Part shown: piece after piece, positions 19,495 through 28,882 of the stretch
Layout: each line of letters opens with the position of its first letter
Numbering within the stretch: position 1 is the first letter of the stretch
Source: Leisingera daeponensis DSM 23529
GTDB taxonomy: Bacteria; Pseudomonadota; Alphaproteobacteria; Rhodobacterales; Rhodobacteraceae
Assembly (NCBI RefSeq): GCF_000473145.1
Contig: NZ_KI421500.1
Span: forward strand, 3,125,725 to 3,189,724
DNA: 64,000 nucleotides
Direction: 5' to 3'
Notes under the pieces: model-generated
What the model was told of the DNA's origin: nothing
The model's input: the letters and a program-made list of their open reading frames with translations, nothing else
Database searches by the model: none
Program-made: the position numbers and the translations under genes

Positions 19495-20552
19495 ACCGGT
19501 CCCGCATACTTCCGGCGTTTGGTTTGACCAGCGCATTGATGACAGCATGGGCCGCGCAGGCTGACACCGTCTATATCCCCGAGGGCAGCGCAGATTCTGT
19601 CCTGATGGTCGACAGCAAGACCGGAAAGCCGATCAGGCGGATCGTTGGTGTCGAGGCGGTGCATGGACTGGCGGGCGCTGCGGGTACTCCATATCTGGTG
19701 GCGGGCAGCTATTCCGAGATCGACCCGGAAAACACTTCCCAGACATCCAAGCCCGAAGGTGTCAGTCAGGCCGACCACAACGCCCACCATAGCAAGCCCG
19801 CCAAGGCCGTGATGCCGAAAGGCCAGGGGGTGAGCCTCTTGTCCGTACTGGACGCCGAAACCGGCGAGGTGGTTCGCCGGATCGAAGTGCCGGGCGCGGT
19901 GCACCACACCGCTGTATCGCCCGATGGCCGCTGGGCCATGGCGACCCATCCAGGCAGTGGCGGCGTTTCAGTGATTGACTTGTCCACCCTGGAATATTCC
20001 GGCTTCATCACAACCGGACCAATGCCGAACTACGTGTCTTTCAGTCCCGATAGCAGTCGCGCCTATGTAAGCAACTCCGGAAACGGGACTCTGAGTGAAC
20101 TGGATATCGAAAAGCGCATCCTGACGCGTAATTTGCTGGCGGGCGAAGGCCCCGAGCATTTTGCTCTGTCCAGCGATGGTACAACCGCTTTTGTTGCTGA
20201 TGCGGAGGCGGGTACGGTACTGCGGCTGGACATAGCTTCGGCTGCAGTGGTTGCGACTTACGAGTTCGGAGCAGAGTTGCATGGGCTCGACGTGTCCGAT
20301 CGTGAAGAAACCCTGTTTGTCGCGGTCAAGGGTGCCGGTCAGCTGGCCGCGGTCGACCTGTCCTCGGGCGCGATCCGGCTGCAGCAGCTTCCCCCGGCGC
20401 CCTATCACCTGACTGTGGCCGATGGCGGCGAAACGATTTTTGTCAGCAGCCGCGACGCACCCATAGTCTGGGTCGTGGAGCCGTCATCGCTTCGAGCGAT
20501 CAGCGAGATCGGGATCGAGGGCGAAGGCCACCAGATTGTCGTCCTGCCATAA
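19491..20552 (+). CDS. Periplasmic beta-propeller protein (YncE / cytochrome-d1-like repeats)
   Basis: 353 residues. A signal peptide ends at about AAQADT (residue 26). Repeated blades of the form VSPDGRWAMATHPGSGGVSVIDL, FSPDSSRAYVSNSGNGTLSEL and LSSDGTTAFVADAEAGTVLRL follow, typical of YncE/NHL-like seven-bladed propellers. A His-rich insert (HNAHHSK, about residue 101) could bind metal. ATG 19491 is chosen because it overlaps the small upstream ORF and leaves a clean signal peptide. Located directly before the Cu ATPase, it may carry or sense periplasmic copper; this is inferred. Confidence 0.8.
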   Translation: MNRSRILPAFGLTSALMTAWAAQADTVYIPEGSADSVLMVDSKTGKPIRRIVGVEAVHGLAGAAGTPYLVAGSYSEIDPENTSQTSKPEGVSQADHNAHHSKPAKAVMPKGQGVSLLSVLDAETGEVVRRIEVPGAVHHTAVSPDGRWAMATHPGSGGVSVIDLSTLEYSGFITTGPMPNYVSFSPDSSRAYVSNSGNGTLSELDIEKRILTRNLLAGEGPEHFALSSDGTTAFVADAEAGTVLRLDIASAAVVATYEFGAELHGLDVSDREETLFVAVKGAGQLAAVDLSSGAIRLQQLPPAPYHLTVADGGETIFVSSRDAPIVWVVEPSSLRAISEIGIEGEGHQIVVLP

Positions 20553-20608
20553 TGCGCGGCTCACAATCTGCATGATTTCCAAGCCCATAACCGAAAAACG
20601 GATTCAGC

Positions 20609-22966
20609 ATGAAACACTCTGCCCATTCTCATCACCCTCCCGAAACCACCGGCATGTTTACCTGCCCCATGCACCCCGAGGTGCGGCAATCTGAGCCCGG
20701 CAACTGTTCGAAGTGCGGTATGACGCTTGTTTCCGAGAACGGGATGGCAACCGCGCCTCATGCTCAGTGTCACAGTCATCAGCATGCTGATGCTGGCCCG
20801 GCTGAGACTGGCGGTCAATATGACCGCGTTCCTGTTGGGTGGACTGGCAGCGTTTACACTTGCCCGATGCACCCGCAGGTTCGGCAGACCGATCCCGGTT
20901 CTTGCCCGCTATGCGGCATGGGGCTGGAGCTGGACAACGCGGCGCTGGCTGATGACGGTCCCAACCCGGAACTCGTGGATTTCACCCGCCGCTTTTGGGT
21001 GGGTGCGGTGCTGACGCTGCCATTGCTGGTCTTAACTATGGCACCCTATTTGGGCTTCCCGGGCGTGCGTGAGCTGTTCGGCGAACGCATGACACTGTGG
21101 ATCGAGCTAGCGCTGGGAACTCCGGTCGTCTGGTGGTGCGGCTGGCCGTTTATGCTGCGAGGTTGGACCTCTTTCCGCACCCGGCACCTGAATATGTTCT
21201 CACTGATCTCGATGGGGGTGCTGGCGGCGTGGCTGTTCAGCGTCGTTGCGGTGCTGTGGCCGCAAGTCTTTCCCGATGGGTTCCGCGATGTTGAGGGCAA
21301 TGTCGGTGTCTATTTCGAGGCGGCGGCGGTCATTGTCACCCTCGTCTTGTTAGGTCAGGTGATGGAGTTGCGCGCCCGCGAAGGTACGGGCAAGGCGATC
21401 CGGGCGCTATTGGATATGGCAGCCAAGAGCGCGCGGGTGATCCGCGCCGACGGAAGCGAAGAAGAAATTCCGCTCGAGGCGGTCCAGGTCGGCGACCGCC
21501 TGCGCGTGCGGCCCGGTGACAAGGTGCCGGTCGATGGTACCGTCATCGACGGGCGGTCGTCGGTGGATGAAAGCATGATTTCGGGTGAGCCGGTTCCGGT
21601 CGAGAAAACCGAAGGCGATGCGCTGACAGGGGCCACGATCAACGGCACCGGCAGCCTGGTGATGGAGGCGACGCGGGTTGGCGCCGACACCATGCTGGCG
21701 CAGATTGTCGAAATGGTGGCGAATGCCCAGCGGTCGCGCGCGCCTATCCAGAAATATGCCGACAAGGTCGCGGGATTCTTCGTGCCTGTGGTGATCGTGA
21801 TTGCCTTCTTGTCGTTTATCGCTTGGGCGATCTGGGGGCCAGCGCCTGCCCTTTCTTATGCTCTCATCTCTGCTGTGGCGGTCCTCATCATCGCCTGCCC
21901 CTGCGCATTGGGTCTGGCAACCCCAATGTCGATCATGACGGCCACCGGGCGCGGTGCCCAGGCGGGCGTTCTGATCAAGAACGCCGAGGCGCTGGAGCTG
22001 TTCGAGAAGGTAGACACGCTGATCGTGGACAAGACTGGAACGCTGACCGAAGGCAAACCAAAGCTGGTCGCGGTCCTGCCCGAACCGGGGCATGACGAGG
22101 CAGAGGTTCTGCGACTGGCCGCTTCGCTGGAACGCGGATCGGAACACCCGCTTGCCGAAGCCATCGTGCGCGGGGCTGAGGAGCGCGGTGTGGATATGGC
22201 CAATGCCAGCGATTTCGAAGCCGTGACCGGCAAGGGTGTGACGGGCGTGGTCGACGGCCGCGCCGTGGCGTTGGGCAATCTCGCGCTGATCACCGATATG
22301 GGGCTTGAGGCGCGAGCGCTGACCGGCAAGGCCAATGCGCGGCGTGACGAAGGTGAAACGGTCATGTTCGTCGTTCTGGAAGGCGAGATTGCGGGGCTGG
22401 TTAGCGTGGCCGACCCGGTGAAGGAAACGACGCCCGCCGCGCTCAAAGCACTGCACGATCTGGGCTTTCGGATCATTATGGCTACTGGCGACAACGAGCG
22501 CACCGCCAAGGCCATTGGCGCGCGGCTGGGGATTGACGAGATCCGCGCCGATGTGCTGCCCGAGGACAAGGCGCGGATCATCCGCGAGTTGCAGGAGGAA
22601 GGTCGCAAGGTCGCCATGGCGGGCGACGGGGTCAACGATGCACCGGCACTGGCGCAGGCCGATGTCGGCATCGCCATGGGAACAGGCGCGGATGTCGCCA
22701 TCGAAAGCGCGGGCTTTACCCTGATCAAGGGCAATCTCGACGGGATCGTGCGTGCCCGCCGTCTGTCGTGCGCAACGATGCGCAACATTCGTCAGAACCT
22801 GTTCTTTGCGCTGATCTACATCGCCTCGGGCGTGCCAGTGGCCGCAGGTGTGCTGTATCCCTTCCTTGGCATCCTGATCAGTCCGATGTTCGCCGCCTTC
22901 GCGATGAGCGCCTCGTCCATCTCCGTGGTGTTGAACGCGCTGCGCCTGCGGGGCACGAAGATTTGA
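20609..22966 (+). CDS. copA: Copper-translocating P-type ATPase
   Basis: 785 residues. Instead of a classical CXXC HMA domain, the N-terminus has two short heavy-metal-binding motifs, [16 protein letters not shown] (about 18) and [16 protein letters not shown] (about 84), plus His-rich spacers. The core carries the membrane CPC motif [12 protein letters not shown] (about 430), the phosphorylation site [10 protein letters not shown] (about 473), the SEHPLAEA nucleotide-binding motif and [18 protein letters not shown]. This defines a P1B ATPase that exports copper from the cytoplasm. The next frame starts inside its stop codon (TGATG). Confidence 0.95.
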   Translation: MKHSAHSHHPPETTGMFTCPMHPEVRQSEPGNCSKCGMTLVSENGMATAPHAQCHSHQHADAGPAETGGQYDRVPVGWTGSVYTCPMHPQVRQTDPGSCPLCGMGLELDNAALADDGPNPELVDFTRRFWVGAVLTLPLLVLTMAPYLGFPGVRELFGERMTLWIELALGTPVVWWCGWPFMLRGWTSFRTRHLNMFSLISMGVLAAWLFSVVAVLWPQVFPDGFRDVEGNVGVYFEAAAVIVTLVLLGQVMELRAREGTGKAIRALLDMAAKSARVIRADGSEEEIPLEAVQVGDRLRVRPGDKVPVDGTVIDGRSSVDESMISGEPVPVEKTEGDALTGATINGTGSLVMEATRVGADTMLAQIVEMVANAQRSRAPIQKYADKVAGFFVPVVIVIAFLSFIAWAIWGPAPALSYALISAVAVLIIACPCALGLATPMSIMTATGRGAQAGVLIKNAEALELFEKVDTLIVDKTGTLTEGKPKLVAVLPEPGHDEAEVLRLAASLERGSEHPLAEAIVRGAEERGVDMANASDFEAVTGKGVTGVVDGRAVALGNLALITDMGLEARALTGKANARRDEGETVMFVVLEGEIAGLVSVADPVKETTPAALKALHDLGFRIIMATGDNERTAKAIGARLGIDEIRADVLPEDKARIIRELQEEGRKVAMAGDGVNDAPALAQADVGIAMGTGADVAIESAGFTLIKGNLDGIVRARRLSCATMRNIRQNLFFALIYIASGVPVAAGVLYPFLGILISPMFAAFAMSASSISVVLNALRLRGTKI

Positions 22967-23596
22967 TGCACGGCGCGCAAATCGCTACGGTTCGGGTTCT
23001 GGGCGGCACAGGTGTTGTCGGCCAGTATCTCGTCCGCGTGTTGCGCGCGCCGGAAGCTGACCAGGTTGCAACGGTGTCGCGACACCCCCTGCTGGACGGC
23101 ACGGCGCATCTGTTGCGCAATCTTGCAGACCCGCAGTCAGACATTCCCTGCGCACGCGGCGATATCGTGGTCAACCTGTCCGGGAAAACCCCGGCCGCAG
23201 TCGCCGGGACGGTGATCCGGCGGGGCGCCGGATTTATCGAAAGGTCTGCCAGCCCCAACTATATGATGGCGATGCGAGACATGGCCCGGTCAGCAAAGGG
23301 CCCCGCCTTTCTGGCCGAAGAGTTAGGACCTGCTTGCGACACGGTTCAGAGCTTCTTGCCGGTCAGACCTGGGCGGGTGGCCCAATTGTTCAAGATATTG
23401 CTTGGCACGGGAGCGGGAAAGTCCTTGTCAAAGCGGGCCGATCCGGACTCTGCCCGATGTGCTGACTCTCGAACAGGCATTTGAGGCGGTTGGTGCGACT
23501 CACCACGATGCTTCGATCCGCCACGCGCCGCCGGCATTGTTGGCCCGGCACTGCTTCGGAAACAGGAAATATTTCTATGAAAATGCAGCAACATGA
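22966..23596 (+). pseudogene. Frameshifted NAD(P)-binding Rossmann-type protein
   Basis: ATG 22966 overlaps the CopA stop. The first frame begins with a dinucleotide-binding loop (VRVLGGTGVVGQYLVRVL) and reads as a Rossmann/saccharopine-dehydrogenase-like domain to about 23400, then ends at 23484 in unrelated residues. A second frame from about 23430 to 23596 carries a protein-like end (TLPDVLTLEQAFEAVGATHH and CFGNRKYFYENA) and stops just after the permease start. A single frameshift near 23400-23440 joins them. The Shine-Dalgarno of the permease lies within this reading frame. Substrate unknown. Confidence 0.5.
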
Positions 23597-24932
23597 ACCC
23601 GGAACAGTAACCGGCGGAGCCGGGAGTATCAGCCTGACCAACGCTGTCGCCATGGGCACCGGGGTGATGATCGGGGCCGGGATATTTGCTCTGACCGGGC
23701 AGATCGCAGGACTCGCTGGGCCTCTATTCCCACTGTCCTTTGTGCTGGGCGCGGTCGTGACGATGTTCAGCGCCTACAGCTATATTGTGATGTCGAACGC
23801 TTGGCCCTCGTCGGGAGGCATCGCGATGATCCTGACCAAGGCCTATGGCCCCGGTGCGGTAGCGGCGGCGGCCTCGGTGCTGATGGCGCTTTCGATGGTC
23901 ATCAACGAAAGCCTGGTGGCGCGCACCTTTTCCACCTATGCGTTGCGCCCCTTCGGCATTCAGGACGGGCCGTTGGTGCCAGTGATTGCAGTGGCCCTGA
24001 TCGTGATGGCCTATCTGGTCAACGTTTCTGGAAACCGGTCGGTGGGGCTGTGGTCGGTGGTGATGTCGGCAGTCAAGATCGGCGGTATCGCGCTGTTTGG
24101 CATCGCCGCTCTCTGGGCCGGCGGCATGGAAAGCTGGCCGGTCGAGGCCCGTTTTTCGGAAGACGGGCTCACAGGGTTTGCCGCATCGGTGGCGCTGTCG
24201 ATCCTCGCATTCAAAGGGTTCACCACGATCACCAACAGTGGTGGCGAGATTACAAACCCTCGGCGCAATGTTGGGCGCACCATCCTCATCTCGATTGGGA
24301 TTTGCACCATAGTTTATCTGTTGGTGGCACTAGCCGTCGGTTCAGCTCTGACGCCTGCGCAGATTCAGCAGGCCCGCGATTATGCTCTGGCCGAAGCAGC
24401 GCAGCCGGTGCTGGGCCGGGCCGGCTTCTATTTGACCGTGGTGCTCGCAATGGTGGCCACTGCATCGGGCCTCATCGCCAGCGTTTTTGCAGTATCTCGC
24501 ATGCTGACAATGCTTACTGAGATGAAGATGATTCCGCACAGCCATTTTGGCCTGCCGGGCGGGATAAGGTCGCACATGCTAATTTATACGGTCGTGATCG
24601 CAGGCGTTCTGACCGTACTGTTTGATCTTGGTCGAATAGCCTCACTTGGCGCGTTCTTCTATCTCGTCATGGATATGGTGGTGCATTGGGGGGTATGGCG
24701 CAACCTTCGGCACCAGATTGGTGCCCGAAGCTGGGTGATCCTGTCGGCGCTGGCTCTCGACGCAGCCGTCCTTGCGGCCTTCACGCTGTTCAAGTGGCGT
24801 TCCGATCATCTGATCGTCATCGTCGCCCTTGTGACCGTATTGGTGGCCTTGCTGGCACAACGCCTTTATCTAGGGCGGTTTGTGTCCGCACACGCCGGCG
24901 AAGATCCTGCTGAACACCACCGGCACAGTTGA
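23577..24932 (+). CDS. APC-superfamily amino-acid permease
   Basis: About 451 residues and roughly 12 membrane helices. The first helix carries the APC signature VAMGTGVMIGAGIFALTGQIA (helix broken by GAG), and the region FKGFTTITNSGGEITNPRRNVGR is the conserved sixth helix and following loop. Members are proton-coupled amino-acid or amine importers or exchangers. ATG 23577 is chosen for AGGAAA 8 nt upstream; the earlier in-frame start at 23481 would encode a non-family Arg-rich extension. It closes the copper island operon; the link to copper is not obvious. Confidence 0.85.
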   Translation: MKMQQHEPGTVTGGAGSISLTNAVAMGTGVMIGAGIFALTGQIAGLAGPLFPLSFVLGAVVTMFSAYSYIVMSNAWPSSGGIAMILTKAYGPGAVAAAASVLMALSMVINESLVARTFSTYALRPFGIQDGPLVPVIAVALIVMAYLVNVSGNRSVGLWSVVMSAVKIGGIALFGIAALWAGGMESWPVEARFSEDGLTGFAASVALSILAFKGFTTITNSGGEITNPRRNVGRTILISIGICTIVYLLVALAVGSALTPAQIQQARDYALAEAAQPVLGRAGFYLTVVLAMVATASGLIASVFAVSRMLTMLTEMKMIPHSHFGLPGGIRSHMLIYTVVIAGVLTVLFDLGRIASLGAFFYLVMDMVVHWGVWRNLRHQIGARSWVILSALALDAAVLAAFTLFKWRSDHLIVIVALVTVLVALLAQRLYLGRFVSAHAGEDPAEHHRHS

Positions 24933-24969
24933 TTCAGGGCCGTCGCGTCAGAATGCCAACGCGACCTTC

Positions 24970-25346
24970 TTACCTCTTGATGAGAAAACCTAGAGCAACC
25001 CCACGGCGGATACCGGTGTCCTCAAGTTGCTGGTAATAACGCAACAGCTCCTTAAGCGGCGACGGGAAATCCTTGTGCGCCGCCAGAACCGCGATCAATG
25101 CGCCTGAGGTAATCCGCTCTTCGATCACAAAATTGCCGCCGGGCGAACAACAAAGAAAGGGGGGGCAGCGCGGTCAGGAAACAACTGCTCGCTCAGGTCC
25201 TTGGCCAGGATCCGCATAGCACGCATACGTTCGTGCCTCAGCCTGTTCACAATCCGATGCAGATAGGGAAGCAGTGTATGCCTCCGGCGGAGGCCGGCTG
25301 ACGAGATCTTGGCGCTGATGATAAGTCCGGCGGTATGGCCGGCCAT
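24970..25346 (-). pseudogene. Unrecognised protein broken by a frameshift in a G7 tract
   Basis: From ATG 25346 the minus frame reads AGHTAGLIISAKISSAGLRR and RIVNRLRHERMRAMRILAKD. At the run of seven G/C bases at 25159-25165 it shifts out of frame and stops at 25125. Reading on with one more base gives a protein-like end, GGNFVIEERITSGALIAVLA followed by LKELLRYYQQLEDTGIRRG, stopping at 24970. The two halves fit as one protein if the tract had eight C. I do not recognise the family. The true start could lie upstream. It sits just downstream of the LuxR-type regulator on the same strand. Confidence 0.45.
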
Positions 25347-25423
25347 AAGGTCAGACCCGATATCGAAGTCCCTCCTGCCGCGGATACGCAGCGTTCCCTG
25401 CTGACAATACGGCGGCGTCAATT

Positions 25424-25684
25424 TTGCGACGGCGAGCTGGGCGGCATGACGCCCCTGACGTCCAACTCGAGATCGTGCTGAGGAACGGGCGCCGGCTCCT
25501 TGCCCCCTCCACAGTGGCCCCCGCAATGATGGCCCGGCTTCTTCCGGTGCTGGAGCGCTTTCGAGGCGCGGAACTCCGCCGCAAACGTCTCTTGAAACGA
25601 CCGGACTGCAAACTGGCAAACTCCGCGGGTCAACGTGACAACACCGTTTGCCGAGGAAGCGCCCCTTGCCGCCTCTCAAGATAG
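25424..25684 (+). mobile_element. IS66-family accessory ORF remnant (C-terminal piece)
   Basis: A short plus-strand frame contains VQLEIVLRNGRRLLAPST followed by a helix ending in ARLLPVLE. This matches the typical tail of IS66-type TnpA/Orf1 proteins (IE-I-L-NGRRL ... L-R-L-VLE). No TnpB, TnpC or terminal repeats are visible, so it is a fragment. Recognition rests on motif memory alone. Confidence 0.4.
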
Positions 25685-25712
25685 GCACGCCGGATCGGCG
25701 CAGCCGGCCCCT

Positions 25713-26375
25713 TCAATCTTCGGATGAGGAGGGGAGGGCGGCCCCTTCCTGCCGGAAGATCGCGATCGTTTTCGAGCGTGAGGTGGTGCCGATCTGTTTG
25801 AAGATGGCCGATACATGCGATTTGATCGTGCTTTCGGACAGGTCGAGCAGTCTTGCGATTTCCTTGTTGGCCAACCCCTTGCACATCAGCTCGAAGACAT
25901 CGCGTTGCCGGGCTGTGAGGCTTTGCTCGGGCCGTTCGAAAGTGTCCAGAGGCGCCGGCACCTCTGCCAGCATCCCGCCTTGCAGATAGGAACGGGGCAG
26001 GAAAATCTCGCCTTCGAGGATCAGGGACACCGCATGGATCAAGACCTGCGGATCGGCCGATTTGGGGATGAACCCATCCGCTCCGGCTTCCAGCGCGGCC
26101 CTGATCAGGTCATGATCCGTATCGCCCGAGATCAGCGCCACCGCATTTGAGGGATCGAACCGCTTGAGGCGGACCAGCCCGTCGATTGCCTCGGAATCCG
26201 GCAGGTGGACATCCAGAAGGATCAGATCGACCGTGTTATCCGCGCCAAGAAAGGCCAGCGCGTCCGATACCGTCTCGGCCCCTTCGACCCGCATGCCCGA
26301 AAAGGCGCCCTCCAGCAGGTTCTTGGCGCCTGCCCGGATCAGGTGATGGTCATCCACGATCAACACAACGGTCAT
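25713..26375 (-). CDS. LuxR/NarL-family response regulator
   Basis: 220 residues. The receiver domain has VLIVDDHHLIRAG, the phospho-acceptor in LILLDVHLPDSEA (about residue 55) and the Lys in DGFIPKSA. The C-terminal LuxR HTH is clear: SLTARQRDVFELMCKGLANKEIARLLDLSESTIKSHVSAIFKQ. It lies 58 nt after the Na/Pi-transporter-like gene, in the same direction as aapJQMP. The hybrid kinase at 34458-36626 is the only nearby sensor and the likely partner. A half-site AGGACTAG just upstream (26401) resembles the dyad at 32402-32415. Confidence 0.92.
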   Translation of the reverse strand: MTVVLIVDDHHLIRAGAKNLLEGAFSGMRVEGAETVSDALAFLGADNTVDLILLDVHLPDSEAIDGLVRLKRFDPSNAVALISGDTDHDLIRAALEAGADGFIPKSADPQVLIHAVSLILEGEIFLPRSYLQGGMLAEVPAPLDTFERPEQSLTARQRDVFELMCKGLANKEIARLLDLSESTIKSHVSAIFKQIGTTSRSKTIAIFRQEGAALPSSSED

Positions 26376-26433
26376 TGTCTGCCCTCTTCCCCTCCGCAGC
26401 AGGACTAGCAGCCCGGGCGCGCTGGTTCCATGG

Positions 26434-28041
26434 CTATCCGCGTATCATGACAGAGCTGTCCCGGCCTCCGATCTTGGATGCGGTGTAAATATGATAGTAG
26501 ATACGCGAAAAATCCCGAAGCAGTTCGTTATGCAACGATGTGGTGCTGATCGAGGACAGGGTGCCATCGGCAAGCCGGGTGAAATGGGCCTGGCGGCTTT
26601 CATCCACCATCCGCTCCAGTTCCTTTCGGCCCTTTTGCAGAGTCTTGCGCACCTTGGCGTCCCCAAGCAGCGCGGCGGACAATGCCAGGCGGATACCCTG
26701 ATGGATCAGCTCCAGCATCTCCAGCAGCTCGGCGGTTCCGGCATCCGAGAACCGGATCTGCTCTTGCGAGGTCGAGGCCGTCAGTTCGACCGCGTTCGTC
26801 ACCAGCTCTGAAACATGTCCCAGATTGGTCGCGATCAGCAACAGGTTCATCGCCTTGGCGCTGTCACTTTCCGAGATTTCCTCGCGGGTGATATCGGTCA
26901 GATAGAACTTGAACTCTTCCAGCATCGCGGCAACCCGCGCGCGATTTTGCTGAGCGCCATGCACATCGACCTGATCTCGTGCGGCGATGCCGCCCGACAG
27001 CAGGGCCAGGGAATCCTCGATCCGCTCGTTCACCCGGTAAAGCTCGCGCGTGGCACTGGTCAGGGCCAGGGCGGGCGAAGTGATGAGTTCCTTGTCCAGA
27101 TATTTCGTGACCGGTTCGACGGCGCCGGCGCCGGTATCGGGAAAGACGCGCGCCAGCAGTGCGGCGGCGGTCTGCACCCAGGGCAGGAAAAGCGTGGCCA
27201 CCAGCAGGTTGAACGTCAGGTGGAAATTCACCAGCACCTGCGCGTCGCCGCCAAAGGACTGGAGCCGTTCACCCACCCAGGGCAGGAACGGCAGAACCAG
27301 CAGGCTGGCAAGCAGCTTGAATCCCGCGTTGCCAAGGGCGGCGTGCTGGCTTTGCGGGCCGGTGCTGAGCGTTGCGATGATCGGCGGGATGGTGCCGCCG
27401 ATATTGGCCCCCAGGATCATGACCAAGCCGGTGCCGGCGGGCACGATGCCCGCGCTGGCCAGCGAGGCGGTCAGCAGCACCACCGCCAGGCTGGAATGCA
27501 CCAGCCAGGTCAGCACCGCCATCAGGAACAGGGTCAGCAGAACCTCGCCCTCAAGCGCCGAAAGGACATAGGCCAGCCCGTCGGCCTCTCGCAACGGCTG
27601 CGAGGACATGCGGATCAGGCTCAGTGCCAGCAGAACCATGCCCAGCCCGACGATGGCGCGGCCGATCTGGCGGGTCGCGAAGCGCCCGCCCCGCCCGTGC
27701 AGGAAGAAGCCCATCAGAATGGCCGCGTAGGCCAGCCAGGACAGGTTGAACGACAGAATCTGGGCCGAGATCGACGTTCCCACATCCGCCCCCAGCATCA
27801 CCGCAAGCGCCGCTGGCGTCTGCACCAGACCCTTGGAGGCGAAGGACGAGATGATCAGCGCTGTCGCGGTGCTGCTTTGCAGGAACACCGTGATCGCCAG
27901 CCCAACCCCGAACGAGGTGAGCCGGCCGCTGATCGCCAGCCCCAGATAGTGCCGCAGCGAGCCGCCAAAGGCACGGATGAACCCCGTGCGGACAAGGCGA
28001 ATGCCCCAGAGCATCAACGCGACAGATCCGACGATCTGCAC
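26434..28041 (-). CDS. Na/Pi-cotransporter II family protein with PhoU-like C-terminus
   Basis: About 535 residues. The membrane half (residues 1 to about 315) has the Na/Pi cotransporter repeat signatures LAITVFLQSSTATALIISSF and MVILGANIGGTIPPIIATLS (QSS-like motifs). The cytoplasmic half (about 340-535) is helical and PhoU-like. Family members move phosphate with sodium and some act in efflux. GTG 28041 is the first conventional start in frame, but the reading frame continues upstream. A GGGAGGG Shine-Dalgarno (28069-28075) sits 6 nt before an ATT at 28062, so ATT may be the real start, adding about seven residues. It follows aapP by about 50 nt. Confidence 0.85.
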   Translation of the reverse strand: MQIVGSVALMLWGIRLVRTGFIRAFGGSLRHYLGLAISGRLTSFGVGLAITVFLQSSTATALIISSFASKGLVQTPAALAVMLGADVGTSISAQILSFNLSWLAYAAILMGFFLHGRGGRFATRQIGRAIVGLGMVLLALSLIRMSSQPLREADGLAYVLSALEGEVLLTLFLMAVLTWLVHSSLAVVLLTASLASAGIVPAGTGLVMILGANIGGTIPPIIATLSTGPQSQHAALGNAGFKLLASLLVLPFLPWVGERLQSFGGDAQVLVNFHLTFNLLVATLFLPWVQTAAALLARVFPDTGAGAVEPVTKYLDKELITSPALALTSATRELYRVNERIEDSLALLSGGIAARDQVDVHGAQQNRARVAAMLEEFKFYLTDITREEISESDSAKAMNLLLIATNLGHVSELVTNAVELTASTSQEQIRFSDAGTAELLEMLELIHQGIRLALSAALLGDAKVRKTLQKGRKELERMVDESRQAHFTRLADGTLSSISTTSLHNELLRDFSRIYYHIYTASKIGGRDSSVMIRG

Positions 28042-28092
28042 AAGTACGACCGTGCTGGTAATGGCCAGCCCTCCCTTTTGCTTGCAACTGCG

Positions 28093-28863
28093 TCAGTGCG
28101 ACAGGATCTGGCTCAGGAATTTCTGGGTGCGATCCACCTGCGGATTGTCGAAGAACGCGTTTGGCGTGTTCTCTTCAACGATCTCGCCGCCATCCATGAA
28201 GATCACCCGGTCGGCCACTGAGCGGGCAAAGGCCATTTCATGCGTGACGCAGATCATGGTCATGCCGGTGCCGGCCAGCTCGATCATCACGTCCAGCACC
28301 TCCTTGATCATCTCGGGATCAAGCGCCGAGGTCGGCTCGTCGAACAGCATCACCGAAGGGTTCATGCACAGCGACCGCGCGATGGCGACGCGCTGTTGCT
28401 GACCGCCGGACAGCTGGCCGGGATATTTGTCCTTCTGCGCGCCGATGCCGACACGCTCCAGATAGCGGCAGGCGGTTTCCTCGGCCTCGTCACGCGGCAT
28501 GTTGCGCGCCCAGACCGGAGCAAAGCACAGGTTGTCGAGGATCGTCATGTGCGGAAACAGGTTGAACTGCTGGAACACCATGCCGACCTCGCGGCGGATA
28601 TGGGTGATGTTCTTCATGTTCTCGTTCAGCACGGTGCCGTTTACGGTGATCGTGCCTTCCTGGTGCTCTTCCAGGTGGTTGATGCAGCGGATCAGGGTCG
28701 ATTTCCCCGACCCCGACGGGCCGCAGATGACGATGCGCTCGCCCTTGGATACGGTCAGGTCGACATCCTTGAGGACATGGAACTCGCCATACCATTTGTT
28801 GACCTTTTGCATCTCGATGACGGTTTCGCCGGATGCGATATGGCTTTCGATTTTGACAGTCAT
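28093..28863 (-). CDS. aapP: General L-amino-acid ABC transporter, ATP-binding protein
   Basis: 256 residues. Complete ABC ATPase: Walker [11 protein letters not shown]-loop [10 protein letters not shown], signature [15 protein letters not shown], Walker [15 protein letters not shown] and the H-loop THEMAFARS. It closely matches the polar amino-acid (AapP/GlnQ/BztD) branch. It powers import by the AapQ/AapM permeases encoded just upstream. The gene ends with LSH and is followed at about 50 nt by the Na/Pi-transporter-like gene in the same direction. Confidence 0.95.
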   Translation of the reverse strand: MTVKIESHIASGETVIEMQKVNKWYGEFHVLKDVDLTVSKGERIVICGPSGSGKSTLIRCINHLEEHQEGTITVNGTVLNENMKNITHIRREVGMVFQQFNLFPHMTILDNLCFAPVWARNMPRDEAEETACRYLERVGIGAQKDKYPGQLSGGQQQRVAIARSLCMNPSVMLFDEPTSALDPEMIKEVLDVMIELAGTGMTMICVTHEMAFARSVADRVIFMDGGEIVEENTPNAFFDNPQVDRTQKFLSQILSH

Positions 28864-28882
28864 TGGTGTCTCCAGAGTTCGA

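Larger units (their letters stand above)
24933..25712. other. Decayed stretch at the right border of the copper island
   Basis: These 780 nt lie between the permease and the LuxR-type regulator and contain no intact gene that can be supported. They hold a frameshifted minus-strand reading frame (24970-25346) and a plus-strand piece resembling the C-terminus of an IS66-type accessory protein (about 25450-25600). The combination suggests insertion followed by deletion and decay. Confidence 0.5.

Noticed and set aside
26815..28221. 468-codon plus-strand frame opposite the Na/Pi-transporter-like gene
   Set aside because: Low-complexity, Gln/Arg/His-rich sequence typical of antisense shadows; the minus-strand protein has the family motifs.
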